Assembly: GCA_012512955.1 (NCBI GenBank) | Contig: JAAZDD010000037.1 | Location: 1-41,638 of the forward strand | DNA from: Clostridia bacterium | Lineage (GTDB): Bacteria > Bacillota > DULZ01 | Reading direction: 5' to 3' | DNA length: 41,638 bases | Part shown: positions 1 through 9,292 of the stretch, one piece after another | Layout of the letters: each line of letters begins with the position of its first letter | How positions within the stretch are numbered: the stretch's first letter is position 1 | Notes under the pieces: model-generated | Told to the model about the DNA's origin: nothing | What the model saw: the letters and a program-made list of their open reading frames with translations, nothing else | Database searches by the model: none | Made by a program: the position numbers and the translations under genes

Positions 1-77
1 GATCATGACCTTCCTTCTCTCTTCTTGTGTTGCAGTATAAAGAATTCTCCACCGGATGTCAAGGTGAAGACAAGGTT

Positions 78-103
78 GAAGCCCCACCTACCGGCGGGGC
101 TTC
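78..103 (-). terminator. Hairpin downstream of the EF-G gene
   Basis: Inverted repeat GAAGCCCC(78-85)/GGGGCTTC(96-103) just beyond the EF-G stop; no strong T-run. Confidence 0.45.
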
Positions 104-110
104 GGAACAG

Positions 111-2153
111 TTAATTCCCTTTTTCCGCTTTTGCCGCTTCAATGATCTTTTCGGCAATACTGGCGGGAACTTCCTCATAACCATAGAATTCCATGGTAAA
201 GCTGCCACGGCCCTGGGTAATGGATTTTAGGTCAATGGCATAACGATGCATTTCTGCATGTGGAACCAGAGCTCTAATCACCTGTTTGTTACCGACAGGT
301 TCCATGCCCAGGATCCGGCCACGCTTACCGTTCAGATCACCCATTATATCGCCCATGAATTGATCGGGAACTGTTACCTCAACGCTTAGGATAGGTTCCA
401 ACAAGACGGGTTTGGCCTGTTCCATCGCTTTTCTGAAAGCCAAACCGGCAGCGATCTTGAAAGCTAATTCAGATGAGTCAACAGCATGATAAGAACCGTC
501 TGTCAAGGTAACTTTGATATTGGTAACAGGGTATCCGGCAAGAACACCTTCCGCCATGGCTTCCCTAATGCCCTTTTCAACGGCCGGGAAGTAGTTCTTG
601 GGCACCGCTCCGCCAAATACGGTTTCGGCGAATTCGAATTCAGCATCTCCCAACGGTTCCATATCGATAAAGACATGACCGTACTGCCCGTGCCCGCCGG
701 ATTGCTTCTTATGCTTACCTTCCACCCTGGTGGCTTTACCACGAATTGTTTCGCGATAGGGAATCTTTAGATCCACCTGCTCTACTTCAACGCCGAATTT
801 TGTTTTTAATCTTTCAAGGACAATGTCTAAATGCATTTCTCCCATGCCGGTCAATACGGACTGATTTGTTTCGGCGTTTTTGGTGAAGCTGAGTGTCGGA
901 TCCTCTTCTAACAACCGGGCAACGGCAGAACCCAACTTGTCCTCATCACCTTTACTTTTCGGTTGAATAGCAATAGACAAGTTAGAGGTGGGGAATTGTA
1001 TTCCTTCCAGCACGATGCCTGAACCTTTTTCCGTCAAGGTGTCCCCTGTAGTCGTAGCTTGGAGTTTGGTCAACGCAGCAATGTCACCGGTATGCAGTTC
1101 CGGAATGGGCAGCTGTGTTTTACCTTGCATAACAAAAATTTGCCCAATTTTTTCATCTGCCTCTTTAGTACTATTGTAAACTACACTATCGGATTTCAAG
1201 GTACCGGAAAAGACCCGAATGAAGCTCAGCTTGCCTACATAAGGGTCGCTGAGAGTCTTAAAAGTTAAAGCGGAAAGACCTTGTGCTTCTACTTTTCTGT
1301 TTTTGGCTTCACTCTCGTGAGGTCCGGGAGCAAAATCCACCAACCTGTCCATCAGGGCAGTAATACCAATATTGAGGAGTGCAGAGCCGCAGAATACAGG
1401 CACGATTTTGTTGGCTTTTACACCTTTTTGCAGCCCCAGGAAAATCTCCTCAGGAGTCAATTCTTCTCCCTCCAGGTACTTCATCAAAAGGTCGTCATCA
1501 CCTTCTGCCGCAGCTTCGAGCAAGCTTTCCCTAAAGCTTGACACTTCATCGGCCAATTCAGCTGGTATTTCTTCTTCCTTGGCTTTTCCGCTCTTGTCAA
1601 AGATCAGCGCTTTTAAGGAAATTAAATCTACAATGCCTTTGAAATTAGCTTCAGAGCCAATAGGCAGTTGGAATGGGGTGATCAACCCATCGAAATGCTC
1701 TCTTAAATCCTCCAGCACCCGGTTAAAGTTGGCGTTTTCCCGGTCCATTTTATTGATGAAAACCATTCTGGGAATATTCTGCTCCATCGCCATCTCCCAG
1801 ATGATTTCCGTTTGGACTTCTACACCGGATACAGCACACACTGTCATTACGATGCTGTCGGCAACTCTTAAAGCACTGATCACGTCACCGATAAAATCAG
1901 AGTAACCGGGGGTATCAATAATGTTCAGCTTATGATCACGCCAGACAACCGGTGCCATTGCAGTATTTATGGTGATTTTCCGTTTAATTTCTTCAGGATA
2001 GTAGTCGGTAACGGTATTGCCATCGTCTACTTTTCCTAGGCGATTGGTGACCCCTGCATTAAAGAGCATTGCTTCGGTCAGCGAGGTCTTTCCGGCACCA
2101 CCATGGGCCACTACGCCTATATTTTTAATTCTCTCGGTGGTGAATACTTTCAT
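111..2153 (-). CDS. Elongation factor G (EF-G-like translational GTPase, probably a paralogue)
   Basis: Translation MKVFTTERIKNIGVVAHGGAGKTSLTEAML..., G motifs GGAGKT, DTPGYSDF, NKMD. Start moved from 2198 to ATG at 2153, preceded by GGACAAAGGAGGAC. Confidence 0.93.
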   Translation of the reverse strand: MKVFTTERIKNIGVVAHGGAGKTSLTEAMLFNAGVTNRLGKVDDGNTVTDYYPEEIKRKITINTAMAPVVWRDHKLNIIDTPGYSDFIGDVISALRVADSIVMTVCAVSGVEVQTEIIWEMAMEQNIPRMVFINKMDRENANFNRVLEDLREHFDGLITPFQLPIGSEANFKGIVDLISLKALIFDKSGKAKEEEIPAELADEVSSFRESLLEAAAEGDDDLLMKYLEGEELTPEEIFLGLQKGVKANKIVPVFCGSALLNIGITALMDRLVDFAPGPHESEAKNRKVEAQGLSALTFKTLSDPYVGKLSFIRVFSGTLKSDSVVYNSTKEADEKIGQIFVMQGKTQLPIPELHTGDIAALTKLQATTTGDTLTEKGSGIVLEGIQFPTSNLSIAIQPKSKGDEDKLGSAVARLLEEDPTLSFTKNAETNQSVLTGMGEMHLDIVLERLKTKFGVEVEQVDLKIPYRETIRGKATRVEGKHKKQSGGHGQYGHVFIDMEPLGDAEFEFAETVFGGAVPKNYFPAVEKGIREAMAEGVLAGYPVTNIKVTLTDGSYHAVDSSELAFKIAAGLAFRKAMEQAKPVLLEPILSVEVTVPDQFMGDIMGDLNGKRGRILGMEPVGNKQVIRALVPHAEMHRYAIDLKSITQGRGSFTMEFYGYEEVPASIAEKIIEAAKAEKGN

Positions 2154-2389
2154 GTGCGTCCTCCTTTGTCCTACTCGACGGTTTAGACCATCCAGCAATC
2201 GTAGTAGTTTAATATGTATATTAAATTAAAGGTCAGCAAAATCCTTTTAATCGGGAAAAATATTTCCCTTACAACTATACCCAAAATGGCAAGTAAGTAC
2301 CTGTTGATGAATAGTGTTGCACCATATTACCTTTTTTATCCTAATCTGGTTAAGTGAGGCATATCATAGACTGACGGAGGCGGATTAGG

Positions 2390-3898
2390 ATGAAACAAAG
2401 TTTTTTTCGCGGTGCATTAATTTTAATGATTGGTTCAGTATTGTCAAGGATTCTGGGTTTTATTTACCGCATTTGCATAGTCCGCTTGCTGGGACCGGAA
2501 GGTATCGGTTTGTATGAGATGGTTTTTCCCGCGATCACCCTAATTTTGGTATTGACTACAGCAGGTATTCCGGTAGCCCTAGCCAAACTGATTGCAGGCG
2601 ACTTTGCCCGGGGCCATCGTAGGAAAGTAGCGGCAATTTTGCGAGTATCCCTCCTAATCTTGGTAGCCACAGGCATTTTGTTTCCTGCCGTGTTGATATA
2701 CACAGCACCCTGGCTGGTGCCTAAAGTTTTCAGTGATCCCAGGGCTTATTGGCCTTTTATGCATTTAATTCCTGCATTGTTCTTTGTGTCAATCAGCTCT
2801 GTTTTACGAGGGTATTTTCAAGGCATCAACTTTATGCTTCCTTTGGCTACAGGACAGTTGCTGGAACAGGTGATCCGCATTGTGATGGGAATAGGGCTTG
2901 TTTCCTGGTTGTTGCCTTATGGAGTGGAATTTGGAGCTGCCGGCTTGTCCCTGGCGGTGGTGGTTGGGGAGGCAGCCGGTCTTGCGGTACTGGTGGTCTA
3001 CTTTTGGGGCACACGCCTTCAAGTTACATCTCCCAAATCCCAGACAGAGCCAGCCATTGAAGGCCGGTTAATCATCCGGGAGTTACTGTCTTTGGCCACA
3101 CCGGTAACCATGTCCAGGGTTGTTTCCAGCCTGATGCTCAGTGCCAAAGCCATCGTCATCCCTAACCGGTTACAATTGGCCGGGGCAACTTTAGAGCAAG
3201 CAACCCAATTATACGGTATTCTTTCCGGGATGGCCATGTCGCTGGTGAATTTTCCTTCGGTAATCACCGGTTCCCTGAGTAGCGTGTTGTTGCCGGCAAC
3301 GGCTGCGGCGATAGCCAAAAAAGAATTCAAGGCAGTTGAGCTGAGAATCAACCAGGCATTCAAGCTGACTGTATTAACTGCCCTGCCCTTCACCCTTTGG
3401 TTTATCCTTTTGGGAGAACCTTTGACACTGGCTTTTTTTAATAACCGGGAAGCAGCCATCCCTTTAAAAATACTGGCACCTGGCTGTGTTTTCTTTTATT
3501 TACAGCAGACCAGTTCCGGTATGCTTTACGGTATGGGCCAAATGAAGACCTTATTCATCAACTCCTTGATCGGTAACAGTGTTAGCCTGTTGGTAACTTA
3601 TGTGTTGACCGGAATGCCTGCCCTTGGTATCAAGGGGGCTGCTCTGGGAATCTTGGTCGGGACTTTGATCACCTGTATGTTGAACCTGGGCGCCCTATTT
3701 AAAACCACACCGGTTACATTACAGTTGTCAGGCTGGCTTCACCGGTCCCTTTTCGCCCTGGGAATAATGGCAATATTCATTCTATTGGCCGGAGGAAAAA
3801 TCCCCGTTCTTTTAACGGTCACGGCCTCGGGCAGTTGTTACGTCCTGAGTCTGTTTTTAACCGGTGGCTTAAGGCTAACGGACTTTCGCAAGAGTTAA
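2390..3898 (+). CDS. spoVB: Polysaccharide biosynthesis / stage V sporulation protein B-like flippase (MATE/MOP superfamily)
   Basis: MKQSFFRGALILMIGSVLSRILGFIYRICIVRLLGPEGIGLYEM..., multi-TM, typical SpoVB N-terminus. Confidence 0.85.
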   Translation: MKQSFFRGALILMIGSVLSRILGFIYRICIVRLLGPEGIGLYEMVFPAITLILVLTTAGIPVALAKLIAGDFARGHRRKVAAILRVSLLILVATGILFPAVLIYTAPWLVPKVFSDPRAYWPFMHLIPALFFVSISSVLRGYFQGINFMLPLATGQLLEQVIRIVMGIGLVSWLLPYGVEFGAAGLSLAVVVGEAAGLAVLVVYFWGTRLQVTSPKSQTEPAIEGRLIIRELLSLATPVTMSRVVSSLMLSAKAIVIPNRLQLAGATLEQATQLYGILSGMAMSLVNFPSVITGSLSSVLLPATAAAIAKKEFKAVELRINQAFKLTVLTALPFTLWFILLGEPLTLAFFNNREAAIPLKILAPGCVFFYLQQTSSGMLYGMGQMKTLFINSLIGNSVSLLVTYVLTGMPALGIKGAALGILVGTLITCMLNLGALFKTTPVTLQLSGWLHRSLFALGIMAIFILLAGGKIPVLLTVTASGSCYVLSLFLTGGLRLTDFRKS

Positions 3899-4062
3899 CT
3901 CCAAAAATTTCTTTGGGCAAGTTTGTTTAACTGGGCCAGTCGGCCATAATCCGTGAGATCATATTGTACCGGTGTGAGGGAAATATAGTTGTGAGCGACA
4001 GCCCAAACATCTGTCTCCGGTTCCGGAGTACCTTGGAGTATTCCCGACAGCCAGTAATAGCT
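3895..4062 (-). pseudogene. surE: Detached SurE C-terminus in the same frame after an in-frame TAA
   Basis: In-frame translation after TAA: SYYWLSGILQGTPEPETDVWAVAHNYISLTPVQYDLTDYGRLAQLNKLAQRNFWS*, matching the usual SurE C-terminus (DPRGxxYYW...TD..A...YISLTPL..DLT). Confidence 0.8.
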
Positions 4063-4662
4063 TTAGCCCCGGGGATCTTTTCTTTCTTCCACGCAATTTA
4101 TGTACCGGCGTGTACCCAGTTTAACAACCTGCACTCCCTTAATGTCTGAACGATCTACATCAGGCACATTAATATTCAGAAAGGTCTGTTCAGGCAGTGG
4201 TTCTTGGAGGAGCACCGGTATCAACTTGGTGGTGAAACTGGCTGCTACCGGAAAGAGCCCTTTGTTCCGGTAATCCAGGGAAACTGCTACTGATGGAATT
4301 CCATTGATAATAGCCTCCAAAGCGCCTGAGACGGTGCCGGAGTAGAGTACATCCGTGCCTAAATTTGCCCCTTTGTTTATGCCTGAGATCACCAGGTCCG
4401 GAGCCCGGTCCAGTAATTGCTCCAATGCCAGTTTGACACAATCGGCCGGTGTGCCGGAAATTGCATATCCCTGGGAACTGCCAAATCTTTTGGCTTCTAC
4501 CCGCAGGGGTTTATGCATCGTTATACCGTGTCCTGAAGCACTTCTTTCCCGATCAGGAGCCGCCAGAACCACTTCAGCCAGTGGCTCCAGGGCTTCCCGC
4601 AAGGATTGAATGCCGGGAGCGTCCAACCCGTCATCATTAGTAAGCAAAATCAGCATTTCCAC
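4063..4662 (-). CDS. surE: 5'/3'-nucleotidase SurE, prematurely terminated
   Basis: LLTNDDGLDAPGIQSLREAL...APDRERSASGHGIT...SGTPADCVKLAL...SGINKGANLGTDVLYSGTVSGA are SurE motifs. ORF stops at TAA (4063-4065) right after ERKDPRG. Start GTG 4662 or ATG 4656. Confidence 0.9.
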   Translation of the reverse strand: MEMLILLTNDDGLDAPGIQSLREALEPLAEVVLAAPDRERSASGHGITMHKPLRVEAKRFGSSQGYAISGTPADCVKLALEQLLDRAPDLVISGINKGANLGTDVLYSGTVSGALEAIINGIPSVAVSLDYRNKGLFPVAASFTTKLIPVLLQEPLPEQTFLNINVPDVDRSDIKGVQVVKLGTRRYINCVEERKDPRG

Positions 4663-4686
4663 ACCTACCTAATCTTCCCGCCCATT

Positions 4687-4866
4687 TCAGACTTCATAGA
4701 CGGATATGGTCATGGTTCCATTCTCCACGTCTTTGGTTAAACCAAACATGACGCGATGCTCTTTAAGCGTTTTATTCAAAAAGTCCACAATAATATACAG
4801 CTCATCATAAGATTTTACCGTTTTGGTGGCGATTAGCTGTAGCTTTCCCTGGTTTTTTTCATCCAA
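4687..4866 (-). CDS. YpmA / DUF4264-like small protein, 59 aa (not in ORF track, TTG start)
   Basis: Reading TTG at 4866: LDEKNQGKLQLIATKTVKSYDELYIIVDFLNKTLKEHRVMFGLTKDVENGTMTISVYEV*, resembles YpmA/DUF4264 (STKTI..Y.DLY.IVDFLNKTLK....FGLTK...MTISIYEV). Confidence 0.75.
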   Translation of the reverse strand: MDEKNQGKLQLIATKTVKSYDELYIIVDFLNKTLKEHRVMFGLTKDVENGTMTISVYEV

Positions 4867-4877
4867 TTCCTTTCACC

Positions 4878-5837
4878 TCACTGGATCCCGTGGTCCCATT
4901 TGCCGCACCGGCCACCCCACCGGGCAATGATATTTCCGTCCTGGTAAATATTAATTATTTCGCAGAGATTGGCGCAACCGTCGCATTCAAAACTGGTAGC
5001 TGAAAAGTCAGATGTGCTGATTTCAAATCCTTTAAATTTGCTGCCGCCGTTTTCTCGATAGTGATTCCTGGCCAGGATGGCCGCCCCGATTGCTCCCATC
5101 ACATCAAAATACTTGGGAACCTGCACTTCAAATCCCAGTTGTTTTTCGAAAGCCCACTTAATTCCTGCATTAGCTGCTACACCGCCCTGAAAAACGATGG
5201 GAGGTAGTATTTCTTTACCCTTTCCCACATTGTTCAGGTAATTCCTCACCAGCGCTTCGCATAAACCGGCAATAATATCCTCCGTATTGTGACCGGTTTG
5301 TTGCTTATGGATCATATCGGACTCGGCAAAAACAGTGCAACGTCCAGCTATTCTTACCGGATTGGTAGCTCTCAAAGCCAAGGTGCCGAATTCGCTAATA
5401 TCAATATGGAGCCGGTCAGCTTGCTGGTCAAGAAATGAACCTGTGCCGGCGGCACAGACGGTGTTCATGGCAAAATCGGTAACGATTCCGTCTCTCAAAA
5501 TAATTATTTTGGAATCCTGCCCGCCGATTTCCAGGATGGTCTGCACGCCGGGCACCATGGTAGAAGCAGCAATGGCGTGGGCGGTTATTTCATTTTTCAC
5601 CACATCGGCACCCACAATGGCGCCACTGAGTACCCTGCCGCTGCCGGTGGTTCCTACCCCCATTATTTTCAGTTGCGGGGACATTTGCTCTTTTAATAAT
5701 TGCAACCCTTCTTGCAGCACTTTGATAGGTTGCCCTTTTGTTCTTAAGTATAGATTTTCCAAAACATTTATATTCTCATCAATAATTACCAAGTTGGTAC
5801 TGACTGATCCTACATCAATGCCCAGAAACCCTTGCAT
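4878..5837 (-). CDS. 2-hydroxyacyl-CoA dehydratase activator-like ATPase (HgdC/BcrA/BadF family, ASKHA fold)
   Basis: MQGFLGIDVGSVSTNLVIID...ILEIGGQDSKIIILRDGIVTDFAMNTVCAAGTGSFLDQQADRL...FQGGVAANAGI are activator motifs; Cys-containing C-terminus. Confidence 0.9.
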   Translation of the reverse strand: MQGFLGIDVGSVSTNLVIIDENINVLENLYLRTKGQPIKVLQEGLQLLKEQMSPQLKIMGVGTTGSGRVLSGAIVGADVVKNEITAHAIAASTMVPGVQTILEIGGQDSKIIILRDGIVTDFAMNTVCAAGTGSFLDQQADRLHIDISEFGTLALRATNPVRIAGRCTVFAESDMIHKQQTGHNTEDIIAGLCEALVRNYLNNVGKGKEILPPIVFQGGVAANAGIKWAFEKQLGFEVQVPKYFDVMGAIGAAILARNHYRENGGSKFKGFEISTSDFSATSFECDGCANLCEIINIYQDGNIIARWGGRCGKWDHGIQ

Positions 5838-6918
5838 AATTCAAGCCTCCATGCAGCCTTTTTTGTTCCAACAAATCAACGAATGCTTCCAGCCGGGTTT
5901 GCACTCCTGCTTTGGCGGTCTGTTCATCAATCGTCAAACTCAAAACAGGTATATTCAAATCCTTGCTTACTTCCGGCAAAATACTCTTGGCCACTATCTC
6001 AGGTATACATGTAAAAGGTGCCACCTGGATGACACCGTCAAAGCCATTTCGAGCATAAAGAATGGTCTCTCCTATACTGTTGATGCCATGACCTCCGATT
6101 TTTTTCTTAAGATAAGGATAAGCAGTTTTGTATATAGAACCTTCCGTATTGACGATGATGTTTTGTCTGGACCATTGGGTTAGGTAGATGGAACGATGGG
6201 TGATAACACCCATTTCTTCCAGAGTTATTTCCACGTCCATATTCATGAATGGTTCCAGCACTACATAGATTTCGCCGATAATTCCTATTTTAAGTGGGTT
6301 ACGGGAAGGATCCTGAGGTACTTCTTTTAACTTTTTTTCGCAGATTCTTTTTGCGTCTAGGATTTCCTCCCTGGTTTGAGCCTGGTCCACAATGTGGAGA
6401 CATTCTTTAAAAACCTTGGTAGTGGAGCCTTTTTTCAGTTCGTATGGTCTCACTTGATGGGACAGGATTTCTACGTCATCCAGCACACAGAGTTTCAGCC
6501 AACTGGTTTTGAACTCCTTCCAGAATTGTCGCCAGGATTTACCTCCCTTTTTTATAATGTAATTGATTTTGCTGAAAAAATCCTTAAGATTGTGGAGCGG
6601 TGGATCAAAAATGATTATTTTACAGTCGTAGCCAAGATCTTTTAGTATTTTTTGATGCAAATGGGGGTATAAGCCTGCCCGGCATGGGCCTACCCCTCCG
6701 GAAGTGATGATGGTATCCGCTCCCTTTTCCAAAACCTCTAAATAGGTGCCCAGGAGCATTTTTAAAGGCACACAGGCAAACTCAGGAGCATACTTTACTC
6801 CCAAATCCAGGGTTCTGCTGGTAGGAGCAGGGGGTGGTACTACTTCGTGACCTAAATGTTCTATGAGATGTTTGAAGGCAATATGAGAGGTGCCCATATG
6901 GGGAAACGAGATTTTCAT
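5815..6918 (-). CDS. Acyl-CoA dehydratase activase-related protein (DUF2229 / HgdB-like)
   Basis: MKISFPHMGTSHIAFKHLIEHLGHEVVPPP...EFACVPLKMLLGTYLEVLEKGADTIITSGGVGPCRAGLY...PVLSLTIDEQTAKAGVQTRLEAFVDLL. Confidence 0.8.
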   Translation of the reverse strand: MKISFPHMGTSHIAFKHLIEHLGHEVVPPPAPTSRTLDLGVKYAPEFACVPLKMLLGTYLEVLEKGADTIITSGGVGPCRAGLYPHLHQKILKDLGYDCKIIIFDPPLHNLKDFFSKINYIIKKGGKSWRQFWKEFKTSWLKLCVLDDVEILSHQVRPYELKKGSTTKVFKECLHIVDQAQTREEILDAKRICEKKLKEVPQDPSRNPLKIGIIGEIYVVLEPFMNMDVEITLEEMGVITHRSIYLTQWSRQNIIVNTEGSIYKTAYPYLKKKIGGHGINSIGETILYARNGFDGVIQVAPFTCIPEIVAKSILPEVSKDLNIPVLSLTIDEQTAKAGVQTRLEAFVDLLEQKRLHGGLNYARVSGH

Positions 6919-7889
6919 TCAAGCTGCCTCCTATGTCGGATCATATCTACAAAAGCTTCTAAACGGGTTCTTACTCCGGCCTCACCGGAATGCTCATCGA
7001 CGGTGATGGGCATAAAGGGAATCTTTCGCTGTTTGAGTTCCAATTCCATAAATTTGTCCACCATGGCGTCGGGCCCACAAGCAAAGGCAGTGACATGAAT
7101 TACTCCGTCAAGTCCACCTTTATTCAGGAAATAAAACAAGGACCACATAACCCTGTTACTAAAATGCCAGAAATGATTCTTGCTCATCACTTTTCGATAG
7201 GGTCGCAACATGGTTTGAGAAACCATTTCCATCGTCCAAATATTAACGCCCAATTGCTTCAATTGCTCCAGCAAATTGACGGATATATGGGCATCATGAA
7301 TTTGATAAGGATATCCCAATACAGCAATGTTTAAGTCTCCCTCTTTGACCGGACTCCCGGCAGTTCGACCGCTTTTAACCAGTTTCATTGCTACTTGAGG
7401 CAAGTAACCCTGCTGCAACAGTTTTATGTACTGTTTCTGTACTCGTCCGGCTTTAGCCAAAGCATGGGCTACTCTGGCAAAGGAAGCTCCGGTCTTTTCC
7501 GCCAGTTCCTTACACAATCTCAATCTGGATAAAGGATTAACCAATTGAATATCTGGAGCGATAATTTTGGGTATTCCCGGTATTGACGCTCTGACCATAT
7601 CCGGTAAACCTAGAAACTTAGGACAGAAAGTCTCCTTTTTCTCCAGATTCATATAGCGGGGAATAAAAAGGTAATCTACCTTGTCTTTTAAAGCGATGAC
7701 GTGACCGTGATAAACCTTAATCGGTACGCAGGCATCGGTAACTGTAACTTTAATCCCTTCATCCAAAATCTTTTTGTTGGTAGCTGATGAATAGACTACG
7801 TTAAAACCTATATTTTCCCAAAATGCCTGCCAAAAAGGTGCATCGGTAAAGTAAAACAAAGTGGCAGGAAATCCAATCGAGGGTTTCAT
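6915..7889 (-). CDS. Second acyl-CoA dehydratase activase-related protein (DUF2229-like), paralogue of the adjacent gene
   Basis: MKPSIGFPATLFYFTDAPFWQAFWENIGFNVVYS...TDACVPIKVYHGHVIALKDKVDYLFIPR...PFMPITVDEHSGEAGVRTRLEAFVDMI. Start at ATG 7889 behind TTGGAGGC, not 8012. Confidence 0.8.
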   Translation of the reverse strand: MKPSIGFPATLFYFTDAPFWQAFWENIGFNVVYSSATNKKILDEGIKVTVTDACVPIKVYHGHVIALKDKVDYLFIPRYMNLEKKETFCPKFLGLPDMVRASIPGIPKIIAPDIQLVNPLSRLRLCKELAEKTGASFARVAHALAKAGRVQKQYIKLLQQGYLPQVAMKLVKSGRTAGSPVKEGDLNIAVLGYPYQIHDAHISVNLLEQLKQLGVNIWTMEMVSQTMLRPYRKVMSKNHFWHFSNRVMWSLFYFLNKGGLDGVIHVTAFACGPDAMVDKFMELELKQRKIPFMPITVDEHSGEAGVRTRLEAFVDMIRHRRQLE

Positions 7890-8050
7890 TAGTTGGTGCC
7901 TCCAAATAATACACTTAGGTGTTCTAATACATATCTGATTTATTCGACAAAGAAAATAAAAAACCTTTATTGAGTTTTTCGTTAACTTGCATGACCTGCT
8001 TGAGGCCGGCATATAAACTAGATGAAAGAAAACAGGAGGTGGTGTAGGAC

Positions 8051-8443
8051 ATGGTCACTTTGAAAACGGAAAATCAGGGGTATTTGACCAGGTGCCCCCT
8101 TGTCAATGGTGTTTTAATTGCTTTTCTGGTTCAGTTGGTTTTGATTTTGCTACTGGCGCTGTTGCTCCACTTCACCGGCTTGTCCGACAGCTATCTCAAT
8201 TTTATGTCGACCATAGCCGTGATCATCGGTGTGTCAGGGGGCGGTATGTCGGCGGCGAAGACGGCAGAATCTAGGTTTTTGTTAAATGGTTTGGGAGTGG
8301 GTATTCTTTGCCTGGTCATTGTCTTGTTGATATCTTTGTTCAGTGGCAAAGGACTTGATCTGACTAACTTAGGGGTCAGGAGTTTATCCTATCTGGGGGC
8401 CGGGACCGTCGGCGGGATGTTGGGGGCGCTGTTAACTAAATAA
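8051..8443 (+). CDS. TIGR04086-like small membrane protein
   Basis: 130 aa, four predicted TM segments, preceded by AGGAGGTGG; overall pattern of the TIGR04086 family. Confidence 0.65.
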   Translation: MVTLKTENQGYLTRCPLVNGVLIAFLVQLVLILLLALLLHFTGLSDSYLNFMSTIAVIIGVSGGGMSAAKTAESRFLLNGLGVGILCLVIVLLISLFSGKGLDLTNLGVRSLSYLGAGTVGGMLGALLTK

Positions 8444-8447
8444 AGAG

Positions 8448-8476
8448 GAGAGTGGCCGCTTGGCTACTCTCTTTAA
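8448..8476 (+). terminator. Rho-independent terminator
   Basis: GAGAGTgGCC-gctt-GGCtACTCTC followed by TTTAAGTTT. Confidence 0.7.
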
Positions 8477-8597
8477 GTTTGCTTCAAAATCTTCTTAAAG
8501 AATCTTTTCAAAAAACCGGGCAACGGGACAAAATACACCCGCATGACTGCTCACCCCCCATAGTCTTCATGGGATCAATATATTGTATTATATTGGT

Positions 8598-9188
8598 TCA
8601 GATACCTTTTTGGTGAGCGGTATAAATTGGATGGGAAAGGCTCAAGCCAAAACTGACCAGGACACAGGCTGCCAGCATGAATAGCCTGTCGATCTGTGGC
8701 ACGGGATTGAAACAGATGGTTATTAATCCTGCGATGGTACTGGATAGGGCCAGATATTTTTTTTGGTGGGTTAGCAAGAGAATTGAGCAGAAAACTGCTG
8801 CCGCCATTTGGGCCAGGGGAAAAAACAAAGGAAGAATGGCTCCCAAAAAGATAGTCCATCGTTTCCAGAAACTTCTTTGCAGGGGTACTTCCTGATTGAT
8901 GGCGAAGAACAACAGGCAACACAAGCCAAGCCAGAGTTGCCACGAAGAAAGCAGTTGACTGTGAATGAGTAATAGGGAAAAGATCAATCCCCTGAGCATA
9001 TTCAGCGCGGCCAGGAGAACTGCGGTCTCAAAGCCCCAGTACAGGACGATATCTTGAAAGGAAAGGCCGTTGATAATTTTCAGGTCCGGAGAGGAATACC
9101 CCTGACTTATTGCATAGAACAATTCAGGTTGCAGTTTGGCCCAAAGGTAAGTAACCCCCAACAGTAGCCCGGTGGTGGCAATCAGCAT
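8598..9188 (-). CDS. Hypothetical multi-pass membrane protein
   Basis: 196 aa hydrophobic ORF, several TM segments, GGAGAGAAGGAC upstream of ATG. Family not recognised. Confidence 0.6.
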   Translation of the reverse strand: MLIATTGLLLGVTYLWAKLQPELFYAISQGYSSPDLKIINGLSFQDIVLYWGFETAVLLAALNMLRGLIFSLLLIHSQLLSSWQLWLGLCCLLFFAINQEVPLQRSFWKRWTIFLGAILPLFFPLAQMAAAVFCSILLLTHQKKYLALSSTIAGLITICFNPVPQIDRLFMLAACVLVSFGLSLSHPIYTAHQKGI

Positions 9189-9258
9189 GTCCTTCTCTCC
9201 TCCAACCTGAATCTTTATTACAAGCTATGTCAGGGCCGGGGAAAATATGACATTAATA

Positions 9259-9286
9259 AAAGGCTTACCTTGTCAGGCAAGCCTTT
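9259..9286 (-). terminator. Hairpin terminator at the end of the methylmalonyl-CoA/C4 operon
   Basis: AAAGGCTT(9259-9266)/AAGCCTTT(9279-9286) with inner CCT/AGG pairing, directly after the malic enzyme stop. Confidence 0.6.
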
Positions 9287-9292
9287 ATATTC

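Noticed and set aside
1372-1905. 177-aa forward ORF
   Set aside because: Antisense to the EF-G gene; Ser-rich shadow ORF.
5335-6183. 282-aa forward ORF
   Set aside because: Antisense to the activator and its partner, which have clear family motifs; no recognisable domain.
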